DNA from: Mortierella alpina
Lineage: Eukaryota; Mortierellomycota; Mortierellomycetes; Mortierellales; Mortierellaceae
Reading direction: 5' to 3'
Assembly: GCA_029449245.1 (NCBI GenBank)
Contig: JANATF010000001.1
Location: 558,001-622,000, forward strand
Length of the DNA: 64,000 bases
Shown: positions 11,834-27,508 of the stretch, piece by piece
Numbering within the stretch: position 1 is the stretch's first letter
Layout of the letters: every line of letters begins with the position of its first letter
Program-made: the position numbers and the translations under genes
The notes under the pieces: generated by a model
The model's input: the letters and a program-made list of their open reading frames with translations, nothing else
What the model was told of the DNA's origin: nothing
The model's database searches: none

Positions 11834-14800
11834 TTACCGGTAATTGATACCATCCAGAATGTGGTTGCGTTTGTCCTTGACCACCGACTGTAGTATGCGT
11901 TTGAAATATTGTCTTTCGTCCCGGTCTGCAATATTGAGGATGGTCTCCTGCAGCGACACACGGAGGGGTTCATAAATCGGAAAGCTAGGCAGTGTCGAGC
12001 AGAAAGCGGTCGCGCCTAGCCAATACACATGCCTTTCTGCAATCCCGTCCTTGGTGACCGCCCCTGTTGCATTTGTTGTTGAAGTTGAAGTTGCAGTTGC
12101 AGTTGCAGTTGCAGCTTCCACTTTAGCCATCACTTGCACGGTTCCGCAATTGTTATTAAGAAATCCGAAAGACGCTCGAAGAATCTCAAAAACGGCTGCA
12201 GTCAAGGAGTTTGGTTGAATGTGCTGCTTTGATACTGGGTCCAGGCAGAGTTCCTGACAATACGCATGGAATCTCATGGCGCAAAACACAAAGTTCTGGT
12301 AGACATTAACCAAAACCGTGAAGACTGAGTTGAACTTCGTGTCTGTAAAGGGCGCCTGGCAAGCGTATTGAATCACGCTACGAATATTAAATGAAAACAT
12401 CAGCATAATGAAAGAAGCAAAGCCAGGAACATACTACTCGCTTGCGAATCACTTACGTCTTCATCCTTTCCGCAATGGATCGTCCTGGATGAGATGCTCT
12501 CTCGACTGTGAGCAGGTTACGGATATCTGAGGAACGAGGATGAAAGTGTATAGATTCATCAGTTCACACGATCACTTTGAAGCGTACAGGTTGGCAAAGG
12601 AGATGTATACTTGGTCGAGTATATTACCTTCGCCATGATAGCGGCTGTAATCGAATCTGATCTCGAGAGTCTTTGGATGGAGTAAAAGACCACAGAATGG
12701 GAAGTCTACGTCAAGCAAGCAATGTAACACTGCGTTAGCAGAGTGTGAATCACTTAGTATCTCATTGATTTTCATTCGTCCCAGCTGCAATACCATTTCC
12801 TGCACACCGGTGTACAACACGGCCGTTGATAGACACGTCAAAGTTGACTATCGTCTTGTTTTCGTTGATATAGCAACCATATTTTGGTTGTCCTCGCGAC
12901 ATGATTTTCAGGAAGGCAGTTGCCTTCTTTCGGCTTCGACTCAAAAACAAAAAGTCGTCTGCTAGCCGTATCAGAGCCTTCAATTTGAAAGTATTAGAGA
13001 TCTCATCTAAGCATGCGTGTTATGTCGAAGTCGACTTGAACGTAAAGTAAGAACTTACGCTATCGCTGCTTTGAGTCAAGTGAGCCAAAGTATCCGCCTC
13101 CATGGCATCATAGAGCAGTCTATCAAATAAAGCGTCTCATTTGGTCAGACACTTAAGATGGAGGAAATCAATAACGTGTGGGATTGCACTTTAAAAGAAA
13201 ATAACGAACCTGCAGAGCGCTGGTGACAACACTGAGCCCTGCGGAATGCCGGTTGTTTGACGATAAAATCGGTTTTCAAACTTGACGATATTCTCTCGTA
13301 TGTGCTCCGTAATCTGATTCAGGATGAGGGACTTGCGCTGGGACGTATGAGCGACCTAGAACATGAGAGCTCGTCATGAGTAAACCTATCATAGTTTTGG
13401 CCAGCGTGCAGATTATCAGGCATACAGCTGTACCTTGTCTACTAATATAGCGTGTTTGGAGTTTTCAGCCTGACCACGCGCATATTCCACGAATGGAGGA
13501 AGTTTGTCGGAGGCAATGGCGTTTGGCATAAAGCGCTTGACTATCCGGCCTTTAACAGGCGTAACTGAGCAATGCTGGTGGATTGTGTACTTTTCCTAAA
13601 ATGCTCAGTGTGAGTAAGCGTATCGGATCTTTCACTCATTGAGACGGAGGTTTCTTTCACACATACTTCTTTCAATATGCTCTTGAGGATGTCCAGCAAC
13701 TTCTCCTGATTGATAGAATCGAAGGACTTTTTGATGTCGAGCTTGACCATGTATACGTTCGGTCTAGTTTGAGGAATACAAGCAGTTATAACCTTACAGG
13801 AACCCGCTGGATAAGATATTGTGCCTTGGCTTGTGCCTTAAATACAGAGATACATACCGATTGCCCGTGGCGGATGTCAAGAGTTTTTCCTTGGCTTGCT
13901 TGATACGGCCGAAAAGGTCGTTGATGCCAGATGCGGAACGGCCATGCTGACCAGCAGACTCTCGCGCCATTTCATAATCCAGGACCAGTTTCGGATTTCT
14001 TAGACGCCGGTTGACGGAGTTGGTGTTGGAAGACCCCATTCCATTGACCTAGTTTTTGATGCCGCAACGGTTGGTTGTGAGTAACAAATCAACCTGCGTT
14101 TAAACAGAAGGTGTGATCGGCGCACAACTTACAGTTCTTGGCGACTTCCGGCTCAAATTAGTAATCGGACGAAGGTCATTCTCCTTGGGGAGGAATCGAA
14201 TCGCGGCATAGGGCCTTGTACAGGCTGTAGCCTCGGCCTTTGAAATAAAAGTAAAAGTTGTTATAGAAAGGTCAGAACTCAAAAGTGAAGGTAGTGCGGA
14301 CAGATTTCCGCTTGATAGACTACACCCTTACCGGCTCCATTTTGATGAGCATGTTCTCTTTTGTGGTTTGCATAGCGTGCTTGGATATTAGCTGCCATAA
14401 GCCATGGCGATAATAACAGATCTTATTTCGCTGGAACGAGCTGTCCGTAATATAAAACGCTGACTGTTTTCAGTCAATTTCAGAAAGCATTAGCAAGCAT
14501 TTACGAAATGCCTATTTATCAGCTCGTACATGGATACACCACAGCCATTACCTTGAGCAGAGGAATCAGGAACCCCTCGAACAGCCAGTAGACGAACTCA
14601 TGCAGAATCTCGAGTTGTTTTTTAGATGCCGTCTTGGGGATATGAGTTACGTGGTTCCCTTTTTCTTGAAGGCGACTATCCTGAAGCCAGGTGCAATCAC
14701 TCGTTTTGAAGCCATGTAGGACATAGTGTAAAGACAGCGTCTCATACTTCCTTAAGCGGATAAAAGTTGTCATGGCTAACCGGTAGGAAGAACGAGAGAT

Positions 14801-16699
14801 AAAATTGAGTTATCATGCATGCCTTTGACTTCATGAAACGCAGGGACATGAATAGCCGTGCTACCTCGCAAGATGACACTGCGGTTTTCGGTGGTGCCAA
14901 ACATGCCAAGCGGAAGGATATGCTTCACAATTGCTTCAACCAAGGACGCCACCTACATGAAGTAAATGGAAAAGGCTTGAGCCCTCGAACACTGTATTCG
15001 CTTAGGTTATTAGACGAGACGAGCAACGTACCTGCTCAAAAGAATTGGAGCTTCCTAAAAGTGCATCGAGCGGGGCACTATCAGTCTTGGAACTATCGTC
15101 TATTGCCTAAAGGACATCATATATATCACATCCAGTTAACTGTCTTACGATTTCCTGCAACTGGGAATAGAGGGGCTTGAAGTGTGCGAACTTTACCTCA
15201 ACCGGACAATGTTGTTGTAACAATAGTTTGAACTTGCACTGGCTGTTCAAATGGAGCATTTCACCAACCAAACTCTTCATCCCGCGCAGCCTCCACGTGC
15301 TCTTGGATTTCCTCGGTTCATAAGCTCGATCGGCACGAGTAAGAACGTTGTCGACACCATGCTGTTTGGGAAACATGCGCCATAGCTGGATTTCGACCGC
15401 GTGCGATGATAATGTCGAGTCGTGCTTGACCGTGTTGTCTATAATGAAAGGTCAACTCAGAATCATATTGCGGCCCAACTTTTCACCTCATGTCATCTTG
15501 CTCTGGAACACTATGCAGTATAATGGGAACCCTTACATTCCGCCAGGAGAAAATGTCGGAGCATTGTGCTCTCATTTTGATATCCTTTGAAATATAGAGC
15601 CACCGTCATCTTGAACGATATTTCCTGTGGCGAAAGTGTTCTATCATTGTGCCCTGTCTTTTGCTTCTTCTTGTGTCTCTTGTTATCCGTCTCTGTCTTT
15701 TCTGCATCCCGAGCGTAACCCTCATCCCGAACTGATGGCTCTCTTTTGAGTGCTTCTGAACGTGCACCATCCTCATCGTCAACTGAATGCTTCCTGACAC
15801 CCTGCTTGGGTCGATATATCGGCCAATTTGCAATGTCCTGCTCGCTTATAGCAGGACCTGTGATCTGGCAGTAGCAGTTGTTAGGCAATGCCACAAACAT
15901 GGACGTGTTGGTCAAGAGATAGAGCATGGCTTCCTCGCCAATCCTAATTTTTCGTGCAAAGCAAAAGTGTTTGTAAGTATCTATTGTACACACACACGCA
16001 AGCATGTCGACTAAATTGTCGCGCGTACCTTAGAAGGAGTATCTCCCAGAGCGAGGATCTAACAAAATCCTGTAGTGTATTGGGAAAGCGATTCTCCGTA
16101 AGAGAGTTGGATCGTATCTAATCGTTTGACGGTGAAAAAGTCTTGCCTCGTCAGTGTGGGTCGTACAACGTTCGGCGAACGGCTGGCAAGGGTAGGGAAT
16201 CATACCTGGCCCTGTCCTTGACTTCCTGCTACGAGTACGTTGAACTGCTCCTCATAGACGCTCCTCATACGGTCATAAAGCTGCTCGACGGCTCTTGTTA
16301 CTACCTGGGATACATAGAAGCAACAGAGCATAGTGGAGTGAGCAGGTGTAGAGCGTGTGCCGATACGAAGACGCACTGCACCGTATAAACTCCAGAAAAC
16401 TGCACCTTGTCCTGGTCACTGAATGCCTCGCGCGTCGTTTCAGTTAAGTGAGGGGCTGTCGTATCCGCCCTTGATCCAGCAGGCTCATCGGTAGGGACTA
16501 CAAGATGTTCCTCCATTTCCAGCATAGTGTCTGCGACGAGGGTGCATTGCAGAAGGTCTTTGAATTCGGCGGGGTCACTCTCGTAGACCAGTGCCTGTTG
16601 AACGTCGAGCTGCACCTCCAAGAATTCATCCAAGGTGCATAGCGCTGGGAACAATGTGCACAGGACAGCATTGGTAATGGCTCTTATTGGCCGTGACAT
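11834..16699 (-). CDS. TERT: Telomerase reverse transcriptase catalytic subunit
   Basis: TERT extends chromosome ends by copying the template of telomerase RNA. The gene is split into many small exons, so the span is firmer than each junction. In order: N-terminal TEN-like exon from 16699 (LFPALCTLDEFLEVQ, DLLQCTLVADT); a 'VVTRAVEQL' exon near 16300; LLYLLTNTSMFVALPNNCYCQITGP near 15920; RMFPKQHGVDNVL and LLQQHCPVE near 15370-15200; HILPLGMFGTTENRSVIL near 14940-14880; T motif with FVYWLFEGFLIPLLK (14773..14550); FYITDSSFQRNKICYYR (about 14480); motifs 1/2 RFLPKENDLRPITN (about 14200); motif A LDIKKSFDSI (about 13740); motif B RQTTGIPQGSVLSPAL (about 13250); motif C LIRLADDFLFLSR (about 12980); motif D/E with CGLLLHPKTLEI; and a C-terminal extension 12406..11834. 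The three catalytic Asp are present. An Ala/Thr/Ser repeat sits in the C-terminal extension. Confidence 0.9.
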
Positions 16700-16888
16700 T
16701 GTGAAGAAGGCATGGCAGATGTGGAGAAGGGTGGAAGGACAGGTGAATGCGTGAAAGGAAGCGAAGATTGTTTACTATATTTATTTGCATGCCGCGCTTT
16801 GCCCACGGAAACAGTTGAGCTAAATTCGCCCTCTCATGGACGCGTTCTCGTGGCCCGCTTCACAGAACGCCTTGAGTCGAAATACCCG

Positions 16889-19800
16889 TTACCTTTTCCC
16901 CGCCTAGAGCGTAGAGCGTAGAGCATAGCGTTAATTTCATAAGAGTCCACTACACGTTCTTGCAGTTAGCTAGCCGGCTGCCCACTACGAGACGTACCTT
17001 GAAAGCTTCTGCAGGGCTGGTCAAATTCCTTCTGGCAACAGCTGTGACATCGTGCGGCAACGCGACGATGATGGATCGGTCTTGACCAAACTTGAAATTA
17101 TCTGCCACAACGCTATCCGCATACTGCTTGATCTGGTACTCGTAGTGTCCGTTCTTGACACGGCGGAAGTTCCAGGTGATCACGTATGGCCCTGTGCTGG
17201 TTACAATTGTCTTCTCCTCCTCGTTCACTCCAGTGTTGAAGCGAGCTGTCGTAAACGACACACCCTGCTTCATAGACGCAACATGCTCGGGCCTCAATTG
17301 TAATTTGATAGCCTGGGGCTAAGAATGACGGAAAAAAGACAGATAATAATTTTGAGTGAGGCTCTATAATGGTACAGTCCAATTCCCGCATGTGGAGGGA
17401 GGGTCAAGTATGTTGTCCTTACCTTTTCTTTAGCAGGGAAACTGATATCAAAGCCCAGCTTCTTGTTCGTTGGGTTCAGAACATCAATCAACAGGAGGTA
17501 AGCCTTGCACGTTGCAATGATCCACCGTCCATTTGCGGTCACATCAATGCCAATGATTGGGTCACCAAGCCCAGGCAGAGCTGTTTTGGCGTTCTTGGTC
17601 AGGACATTCCGCAGTTTGATCTCGCCCTTAGCGCCTGCGACTGCAATCGAACCATTGTCGGTCGTAGTAATACACGTGAAGTCATTGCCCTTGGCCGCAT
17701 ATTGCTTGAACTCGTCGCCCACGATTTTCGCTCCAGAGAGACGAGGATCGATGCGGAAGAGTGCGTTTCGCGAATGTCCGATCATGGTTTTGTTGTCAGT
17801 CAAGTGGGAATACTTTGAGTCCCCAATGATGTTCAAAACACCAGACGTTCCAGGTAACTGCCACTCCTCGACAATCTTTCCATACTCCAGATCCATCTTG
17901 TAGGCCGTATCCAAATCTCTGGGATCCATCATCACCATCGCCGTGTCCTGCTCGTGCAAAACAACCTAGTGACGCAAAAGTAAACGATAGTAGGATTTGT
18001 TAGAGTACTCATACTTCCACATAATCCAGACCTTGAGATTATGACACTTACGCGAGATGGATTGATTTCCCTGCCTTTGAAGTTGCTCACGTTCTTGATG
18101 GTCGTTGAAAAGTCAAGTCCGTCGTGATCATTGTGTTTGAATACCCCAATCTTATTGCCTCTAACAACAAATGATCGATCCTTGTAACCGACTGCCAACT
18201 GGCTGTTCATGGCGGTGTCCTGCTGGAAACCATCAACCTCCACTTCACTTTCTTCGTCTTCATCATAGTCCTCGTCGTCCTCGTTGTCCTCGTCTTGGTC
18301 GTAGCTGCCGTCCTCTTCGTCCGAGTAGACCTCACTCTCATGGTCGCCATCCTGTGAGCCCTCCCGGTCACTTTCTGTCATCTCCACATCGGATTGGTAG
18401 GTTTTGATGAGGTACTCTTGGTCAACGGACTAATTGTTAAGTGTAATATTAGAAAAAGGTCGAAGATGTTGAATTCGTGAAGAGGCTTTTGGAAAAAAAT
18501 TGCTTACCGAAACCTTGCCCCATGATTCACTGTTGAGAGCTTCATACATGCACTCTCCAAAGACTGATTGGAACTCTGAAAGGGCAGCTTCGGATGGGAA
18601 ACGGATCAGCCACGAAAACACATTATTCTGGTCATCAAAGTAGTTCCAGATAAAAGAGCGATGTGCCTATATACAAAGAGCGCATTAGTGTAGTCTACAT
18701 AATTTGGAGCAAAGCCTTGCCTTCTTAGTGAACTTACAGTGCTGAACACAGCGTTCATTCTTGATTCGAGCGGCTGAGCAAGAAGCTCCTTTCCAACCGC
18801 ATCCCGGACAACAAGCCAGTCTATCAAAGTAAGAGGAGCAGCTTAGTACCTTTCAAAGCATAGCGGCTCTCCTTGCAGCCTCGTTTCGACATACAAGCAT
18901 ATGTTCCTGTTCGAAGAAGTTGACAGAGGACTCCATCAGCCTGACTCATGAATAAATTGGTCCGAGCATCGAACAAGTTCAGTTCTCCCACAGCTTCTGC
19001 GACACCTTCATATTTGATAGGGGCATGTCGCACCGAGGGCTTGTCGATGGTGTGCTCGTCCTCATCCTCCTCATGTTTAACAGCCACCGTTTTCTCTCTC
19101 TTAACAGCCTTCTTCACTGTCGATGAACCCTCGGCACGAGGTGATGAGCTGGTGGCGGTGATTCTTTTTTTTAAAAAAAAAGAAAGAACACGTCGAAGTT
19201 AGTATTCATTTGATTTTGGCGTGGGGCGCGGTAGATAAGTCGCAAGCTTTGCAATTTTTTTTTTTTGCTTACTGAAGCTGGAATTCCTCAATGGCCTCTT
19301 CCTCAGCGGAAAAGTGCGATTTCTGGTACTTGCGCTCATACATGCACTGATACACAGTGATTTCAAAGTTGTTTGCGGTGAAGACGGTGGTTTCCTCGTC
19401 GCAGACAAACTCGTACTCGAGACCACGGTCCTCCTGTTGTCACATATGAAGGCAAAATTGTAAGTGGGTAGTTTGACTCTGAAAAAGAGTGGAACGCGAA
19501 AAGGCAAGGACCTTACATTGCTTAGGCCTTTCCAACTGAAGGTGGTGGCACCGGCGAAAACGCCTTTCTTGAACATGATGTCCTTATCGATCAGAAACAC
19601 CTTCTCGTCATCCACTAGACCAGAATGAATAGGAACATATATTAACATTGCAGAGCGTCCTCAGTCGGCAGTCGCCTGTGGCCACCTATACGAGCTCAAA
19701 ATGACTTACGCTCCTTGTCGTCGTCTTGCAGTGTCTCTTCGCCCTCCTCAAACACTCGGTTGATGGCGAGAACATACTGGAATGGCTGAGAAGTTCTGCG

Positions 19801-20046
19801 AATGGTTGCCATCGAGTCAATGTAGCTACAGTGCGGATTGAAGTCTTAATTAGAACCTAGTTTTCACAACGCATGGACGCTTTTTTCGGCGCAGGAATGC
19901 CAAGTGGCAGCTTACATGCATTCTCGAGTGCGTTGCTTCGACCCAGCTGGCTTGTAAACATAAAACTGCCCAGAGGAGATCTGTACTAGCTCGGGGTTCG
20001 ATACGTCTCCCCAGATTAGCTTTCCCAAGGATTTGAAAACGTTCAT
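16889..20046 (-). CDS. VID27: Vid27 family protein
   Basis: Vid27 is a cytosolic/nuclear protein linked in yeast to fructose-1,6-bisphosphatase vacuolar degradation; its biochemical role is not settled. Inferred exons: 20046..19916, 19825..19710, 19614..19517, 19433..19273, 19163..18851, 18821..18738, 18666..18508, 18429..18052, 17965..17423, 17318..16998 and a tiny last exon 16903..16889, giving 772 residues in phase. If the last intron (GTACGT donor) is not removed, the frame instead stops at 16950. The N terminus MNVFKSLGKLIWGD...LVQISSGQFYVYKP is the family start. FLIDKDIMFKKGVF and TVYQCMYERKYQKS follow. The middle carries a strongly acidic Asp/Glu run (about residues 400-440). The C-terminal half is the beta-propeller-like Vid27 domain (YGKIVEEWQLP, NKTMIGHSRNALFRIDPR, GDPIIGIDVTANGRWI). 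Confidence 0.88.
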
Positions 20047-20269
20047 GGTGCAGGGAGAGTGGAGGAGAGAGAATGAAAGAGAGCGCTGAAGAGAGCGTTG
20101 AAAGTGAGCGTTGCGGTCTACTCCCATTTTTAAGCTCTGGAAATGAGGTCACATCGTTTTTTTTTTTTTTGGTCGTTTGGACCTTCCGTCCTTTCACTCT
20201 TCCTCTCTCGCCCACCTCGCCAGCTGGTTTCCTCGCTTTTCTCTGCATTCGCATTCATTCAGAACTAGC
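20047..20269. promoter_or_regulatory. Divergent promoter region, VID27 / coiled-coil gene
   Basis: These 223 bp lie between two opposite start codons. The region contains a poly-T run near 20160 and pyrimidine-rich leader sequence on the + strand. No TATA box is obvious. It must drive VID27 leftward and the small gene at 20270 rightward. Confidence 0.4.
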
Positions 20270-21597
20270 ATGATTCTCGAGAGTCCACCCTTGGTTAATG
20301 TCACGCCGCTGGCAGCGATTCAGGAAGGTAGAACAGCCTTCCCTCACCTCAAAACTTTATTCACTGCGCGCTTGGGTGACTTACCACGTTGCACTGTTGC
20401 TCTTGTGTCTGAATCACCGAAGTAGTGCCTATCCACATCCGCCACCCTATACAGCCCAACTCTGCCAGTAAGCACCGGCGTCTGGGTCTACTGATGCTGA
20501 ACGAGTTAACGCGCGTTGAGATGCTTGTTGTGAGGATAGAGGCAGCTGGGAAGGTATGTTCACCATGCGGCGAATACGGAGTAAGGAGTCATTCATCGTA
20601 CACACACTCTCTGACCGTTCGTCTTCAACTCGACCTCTTCCTCGAATCAGCACGAGGACACCAGCGCGGAGCTGAAAAGAACAATTGCGCACCTCGAACA
20701 GACCATGCTTGCGTATGAACTCGAGAAAAAACCCGCGGGCGTTGAAAACCCGTCTGGCCGCAAGTTACTTCAAGTAAGGAAGAACAGTCTGGACCTGTTC
20801 CGTCACGTTTGTTGCTGCTTGACCACTGACTCTGTGTACCAAAGAGATACATGACTAGGACTGGGCTCGATGAGATGTTCCCCAAGTCTTCCGAATACCT
20901 AGGGATCGACCCTGTTATATCCGGCGGAAGTTTTATAGAAGGCATGTGCGCACCCGTGATATGCTCAGGATTCTGCAAGCTGAAGAAAGACATGTTAACG
21001 ACGTTATTGAACGCTTGACCTCTGCATAGCTCATTTTCGCCAAATGTCGAACATCAACCAACTCGTGTCGATTGCGCTTCAAGTTCAAAATGACCTCCGT
21101 CTTTCGAACCACAAGTTCATCGCCCACCAAGTTGCTTTGCTCTATGTAACGTATCGCGTTTACGCCCCTGTACAAGACCTGTCAACCGAGTATTCACCAT
21201 CGTTCCTCCAATGCTTCGCTATAACTATGTAGCAATGCGTCAATCAAGCTGGACCTCAGTTTTCCAAGAAATACAAGAGTCGAGTCGAGGAGAACTTCAG
21301 TCTTCTCAAAGAGACAGCTAGCATGTCCGATACCCCCTTCCTACCGATTGATCTCCAAGCTTGGTAGGTGCACATTACTTTGAGTATCATGATCCTTCGC
21401 GCATTGCATGCATTGACATACATACTTCTGAATCACTTCCTTTGCGTTGCGTCAGGCTGTCGAACCTGACGACAGATATCGTGGCCGAAGCATTGTTCAG
21501 TGGCAAACCCATGTCTCAGCAAACGCCTGAGGCGGCGCATCTCTCCAACTATATCGACAGGGTCTCGTCAGGAAACGCGCCAGATGACGACAAATAG
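20270..21597 (+). CDS. Unrecognised multi-exon coiled-coil protein
   Basis: Short coding blocks in phase with good splice sites suggest one gene. They are: a start ATG at 20270 (MILESPPLVNVTPLAAIQE); a block with TRVEMLVVRIEAAGK ending at a GTATGT donor near 20556; a coiled-coil block TSAELKRTIAHLEQTMLAYE (about 20650-20770); RYMTRTGLDEMFPKSSEYLG (about 20845-20910); a block near 21035-21150 containing INQLVSIALQVQNDLRLS; and a last part with FSKKYKSRVEENFSLLKETA and LTTDIVAEALF, stopping at 21597. The total would be about 240-270 residues. The helical, charged composition is like small complex subunits (kinetochore, Mediator and similar), but I cannot name the family. Several junctions are uncertain. 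Confidence 0.45.
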
Positions 21598-21744
21598 TGT
21601 TAGCAAAACGATTTGAAACGCCGTATTGAAATCTGGCTCGATTTGCCACCAAAGTGAAAAACATCATTTTGCATGCAAACTACAGTACCATTTTGTTCCA
21701 CCACTCTTTTCTTGTTCCCATCCATCGACCCTCTTTTCCTCGTG

Positions 21745-24700
21745 ATGACCTCGCTACCTCTGGCATTTCAAAAGGAAATCGTAGCCGAGCTCGTTGCAGA
21801 GGATGCACTTCTCATATTGGCTAAGGGCCTTGGACTGAAGACCATCCTCGGCGCATTCCTCCAAATTTACTCCCAGCCGCAAAATCTCGTCCTCTTAATC
21901 AACGTCAATGCAGAAGAAGAAGCAGTGCTGAGAGACGACCTACTGGGCTCTTCCAGTGTAGGGAAAGGCGGAGCTTACTTTCGTACCATTACTAGCGAAC
22001 AGAGCCTTGCGGAACGCAGCGATTTGTACCGTTTCGGTGGCGTTATGTCCATCACCTCACGTATCTTGGTTATGGATCTTCTAACGGGCAGGATTCCCCT
22101 TCACCTTGTAACGGGGGTACTGGTTGCCAACGCCCATCGGTGAGGATCCCACCAGGAGAATATGTGCCCCCTATCAATATGCACACCAGAAGACTTACGC
22201 GTATCTTTATCTTCACGTGTAGAGTAACGGCCACGTCCACAGAAGCATTTATCCTTCGACTTTACCGGCAAGGGAACTCTGAAGGGTTTGTCAAGGCCTT
22301 TAGCGACCATCCAGAAGCCTTCTCCGTAGGATTCGCGACCCTAGAGAAAACGATGAAACTGCTTTACTTGCGCAAGGTGAACCTGTGGCCAAGGTATGGT
22401 GGCTGTGTCATATCGATATTTTCTGAATGTAACAGCACGTAGCTTTCTAAGCAAAAGCCATATGCAATGATAGATTCCACCTCACAGTAACAGAGAGTCT
22501 TGAGTCGCACACGGCAGACGTGATAGAAATCAGGCAGCCGATGACAAAAGCCATGAAGACCATTCAATCAGCCATCATCGACTGCATGGATGCTTGCCTG
22601 CAGGAGTTGCGTCGGTCTAGTTCAGCAGTATGTTTATCCTTACGTGGCTACATGGAGGATGTTCGCTCAACTATTGTTGTCTGATAAAATGTTTTGGTCG
22701 CTACACTTAGATCGAGATTGATATTGACGACTTTACAGTGGAAAAGGCTCTTTTCAAATCGTTCGATGTTATCATCCGGAGGCAACTGGACCCCATATGG
22801 CATCGCGTCAGCTCCAAGACAAAGCAGCTTGTGGGCGATTTAAAAACTCTTCGCAGCCTTCTGGGATATCTCGTTTCATATGACAGTGTCAATTTCAACT
22901 TATATTTGGAGACTATCTTGGCAACCCACAATCCGAATTCAGGTAGCTACTGGCTCATGACGGATCCTGCGGAGAAAATATACTCGGTAAGTGGCACTTA
23001 CTATATTGTTGCATCGCGGCCCTAGGATTCGAGCGCTGATATAAATACTTTTGCCTGCACGGAACAGACGGCCAAGTCTCGCGTCTTTCTTCACCAGGAA
23101 GGTTACAAAGATCCAGATGATCCTCATATGCTACCAAACATGAGACCTACTTTGGAGGAACTACCAAAGTGGAATGTTTTGTCAGAAATCATGGATGAAG
23201 TAGAGTTGGAAATGTATCATGCCCCGCAACCTGAAGGTGGGTTGGACATACATGCATACGTTTAGGGCGTTTATTCTTGTTGATATGATTCAGTTCCAGG
23301 AGATAACACTGCTGCTTGTGTAGGTCTGGACACGGTACTCATTATGACGCAAGATAAAAGAACATGCACACAGCTAAGGAGATATCTTGCAACTCCAAAA
23401 GCGAGTAATTCTACCAGAGGAAAGCCTTTGATGAGGGACCTGATGCACGGATACCTTCGTTGGAAATCCAACATGAAGCATTTCAAGGACAACGTTACCA
23501 AGAAGCCCGGGAATTTTTCAGCTGCAACATCAAGTAACTTTAGCACAATGGTCAAACGAGGTCCACCCCCAAGCAAGCGACGGCGTGTACGAGGAGGTGG
23601 AAATACGATGGCCCCTGTTGCCAAGCACTCCACATCGTCGTTCGAAAAGGAGGCTGAGGTCATAGCCACTTTGTAAGGCGTGTGACCAATTTTCATGTAA
23701 GTAATCACTGGATCATAGTCCATGGGCTTATCCTTTCTTTTATGTTGCTGTTTATAGTATCCATGCGACACAGGAGGCTCCAGCTTCGACTGCCTTGGTT
23801 CATGATCATGAGCTGGAGGAGATCGACGACTTCACTGATTATTTTGGCATGGTCGAGCCCAGTACCTTGGTTGTAGTTCACAGCTATGCGGGCGAGTCAG
23901 ATTCGAAATTGTTAGACAGCATCAAGCCAAGATTTATCATAATGTATGATCCGGATCCTACCTTTGTTCGATGTATCGAACTTTACAAGGCTTGTAATCC
24001 CGGAAAACAGCTACGGGTCTACTTCACTGTATACGACAATTCTGTGGAAGAGCAACTTTACCTCAGTGCACTCCGGCGAGAGAAGGATGCTTTCACAAAG
24101 TTGATTCGCGATAAGTCGGTAAGCATGAGTTAGCGAGTGCTTGTGAAACGGTAAGGGCTCTAATAATTCCCTAACCATTGCACATCTCGCGCTCTTTGAA
24201 GATGATGGTGTTACCTATAGGTGATACGCAGACAAAACAGGTGCAGGATCAATCGCTACTTAGGAACATACATACACGCATCGCTGGCGGAGGCAAGTCT
24301 GGGGAGGACAACCCGCTACCCCGGATCGTGGTCGATTCACGAGAGTTCAGAAGCTCTCTACCTTCGATCTTACATGCTCAAGGAATGATTCTTGATCCAT
24401 GTACAATCACTGTTGGTGACTATGTCCTCTCGCCCAACATTTGTGTTGAAAGGAAGAGTATCTCAGATTTGATCTCGTCCTTCTCATCTGGTCGATTGTA
24501 AGTGAGGGTTGATGTTCATTTTGGTATATGGTGCAGCGTTAGTGTAAGGTGTTAACATCTCTTCTTCGCGCCTGTTTAACAGATATACCCAGGTGGAGGC
24601 TATGACCGTCCACTACAGTCAGCCGGTGCTATTGATAGAGTTCGACCAGGATAAGTCATTTTCTCTCCAGGTATGATGAAAACTGGTTTTCATCCCATGA

Positions 24701-25270
24701 GATTTCAACATCAAAGCTACCTGGCGCCTGATATCTCTTTCGTCTTTGCACGTTAGGACAAATCGGAGATCAGGCCAGATATATCTGTTACTGAGCTTTC
24801 GTCGAAGCTCGTGCTGCTGACAATCGCGTTTCCGACGTTGAGGTTGATCTGGTCATCCTCGGTTCATGCTACCGTAGAGATTTTTGAAGATTTGAAGGTA
24901 CGACAATCCCGTTCATATCCGCCAGTACTCACGTTTACATGGTCATTTCCAGCAGTACCAGGTGATGCTGAGATATAACTTCGTTGCAATCTAGCGCTCC
25001 GAGGATGAGCCAGATGCAGCACAAGCCCAAGCCGTCGGTGTTGATCCGGAACAGGAGATCGATAGTGCCTTCAATCTGACGCCGCAAGACATTCTCCGAA
25101 GTTTGCCTGGAATCACCTCCAAGAACTACAAACTGGTCATGAACAAAGTAGAGAGCATTCGGGAACTGGCAGAGCTCGACTTTGTGGACCTGAAAGCCAT
25201 CCTCGGAGAGGGTCCTGCCCAAACGCTTTGGAATTTTTTCCACAAGGACTCAAGACTGGACATGGCCTAG
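21745..25270 (+). CDS. RAD1: XPF/Rad1 structure-specific endonuclease
   Basis: The XPF (Rad1) subunit works with ERCC1/Rad10 to cut the 5' side of nucleotide-excision-repair bubbles and to trim 3' flaps in recombination. Eleven exons (21745..22139, 22223..22393, 22474..22627, 22711..22986, 23068..23236, 23300..23672, 23758..24118, 24202..24497, 24583..24670, 24757..24897, 24995..25270) join in phase to 899 residues, the family's normal length. The helicase-like N half has YRFGGVMSITSRILVMDLLTGRIP and AHR. The ERCC4 nuclease core is intact: IVVDSREFRSSLPSILH, GDYVLSPNICVERKSISDL (GDx...ERKxxxD metal site) and QPVLLIEFD. The C terminus carries the tandem helix-hairpin-helix (LRSLPGITSKNYKLVM, ELAELDFVDLKAILG). 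A basic KRRRVRGGG segment in the middle is a plausible nuclear signal. Confidence 0.95.
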
Positions 25271-25395
25271 GGGGATATCATTCGTCATTTGCAGGGGTGC
25301 GCACTTCGCTCCTGATCTTTTACCCTCGTCCCTCCTCTCTGTCTTCGCATTCGCTTTACTCTCACTCAATTCTCGACGCGCCTTCATTCCGCACA

Positions 25396-27508
<2,113 letters not shown>

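Noticed and set aside
11834-14773. Group II intron or LINE retrotransposon as source of the reverse transcriptase
   Set aside because: The T motif, the CP-like segments upstream, the spliced structure and the C-terminal extension fit TERT. No endonuclease, RNase H or target-site repeats are present.
20930-21030. A GC-AG intron donor in the coiled-coil gene near 20941
   Set aside because: The reading frame there can be explained several ways and no similarity fixes the junction. I do not claim a non-canonical site.
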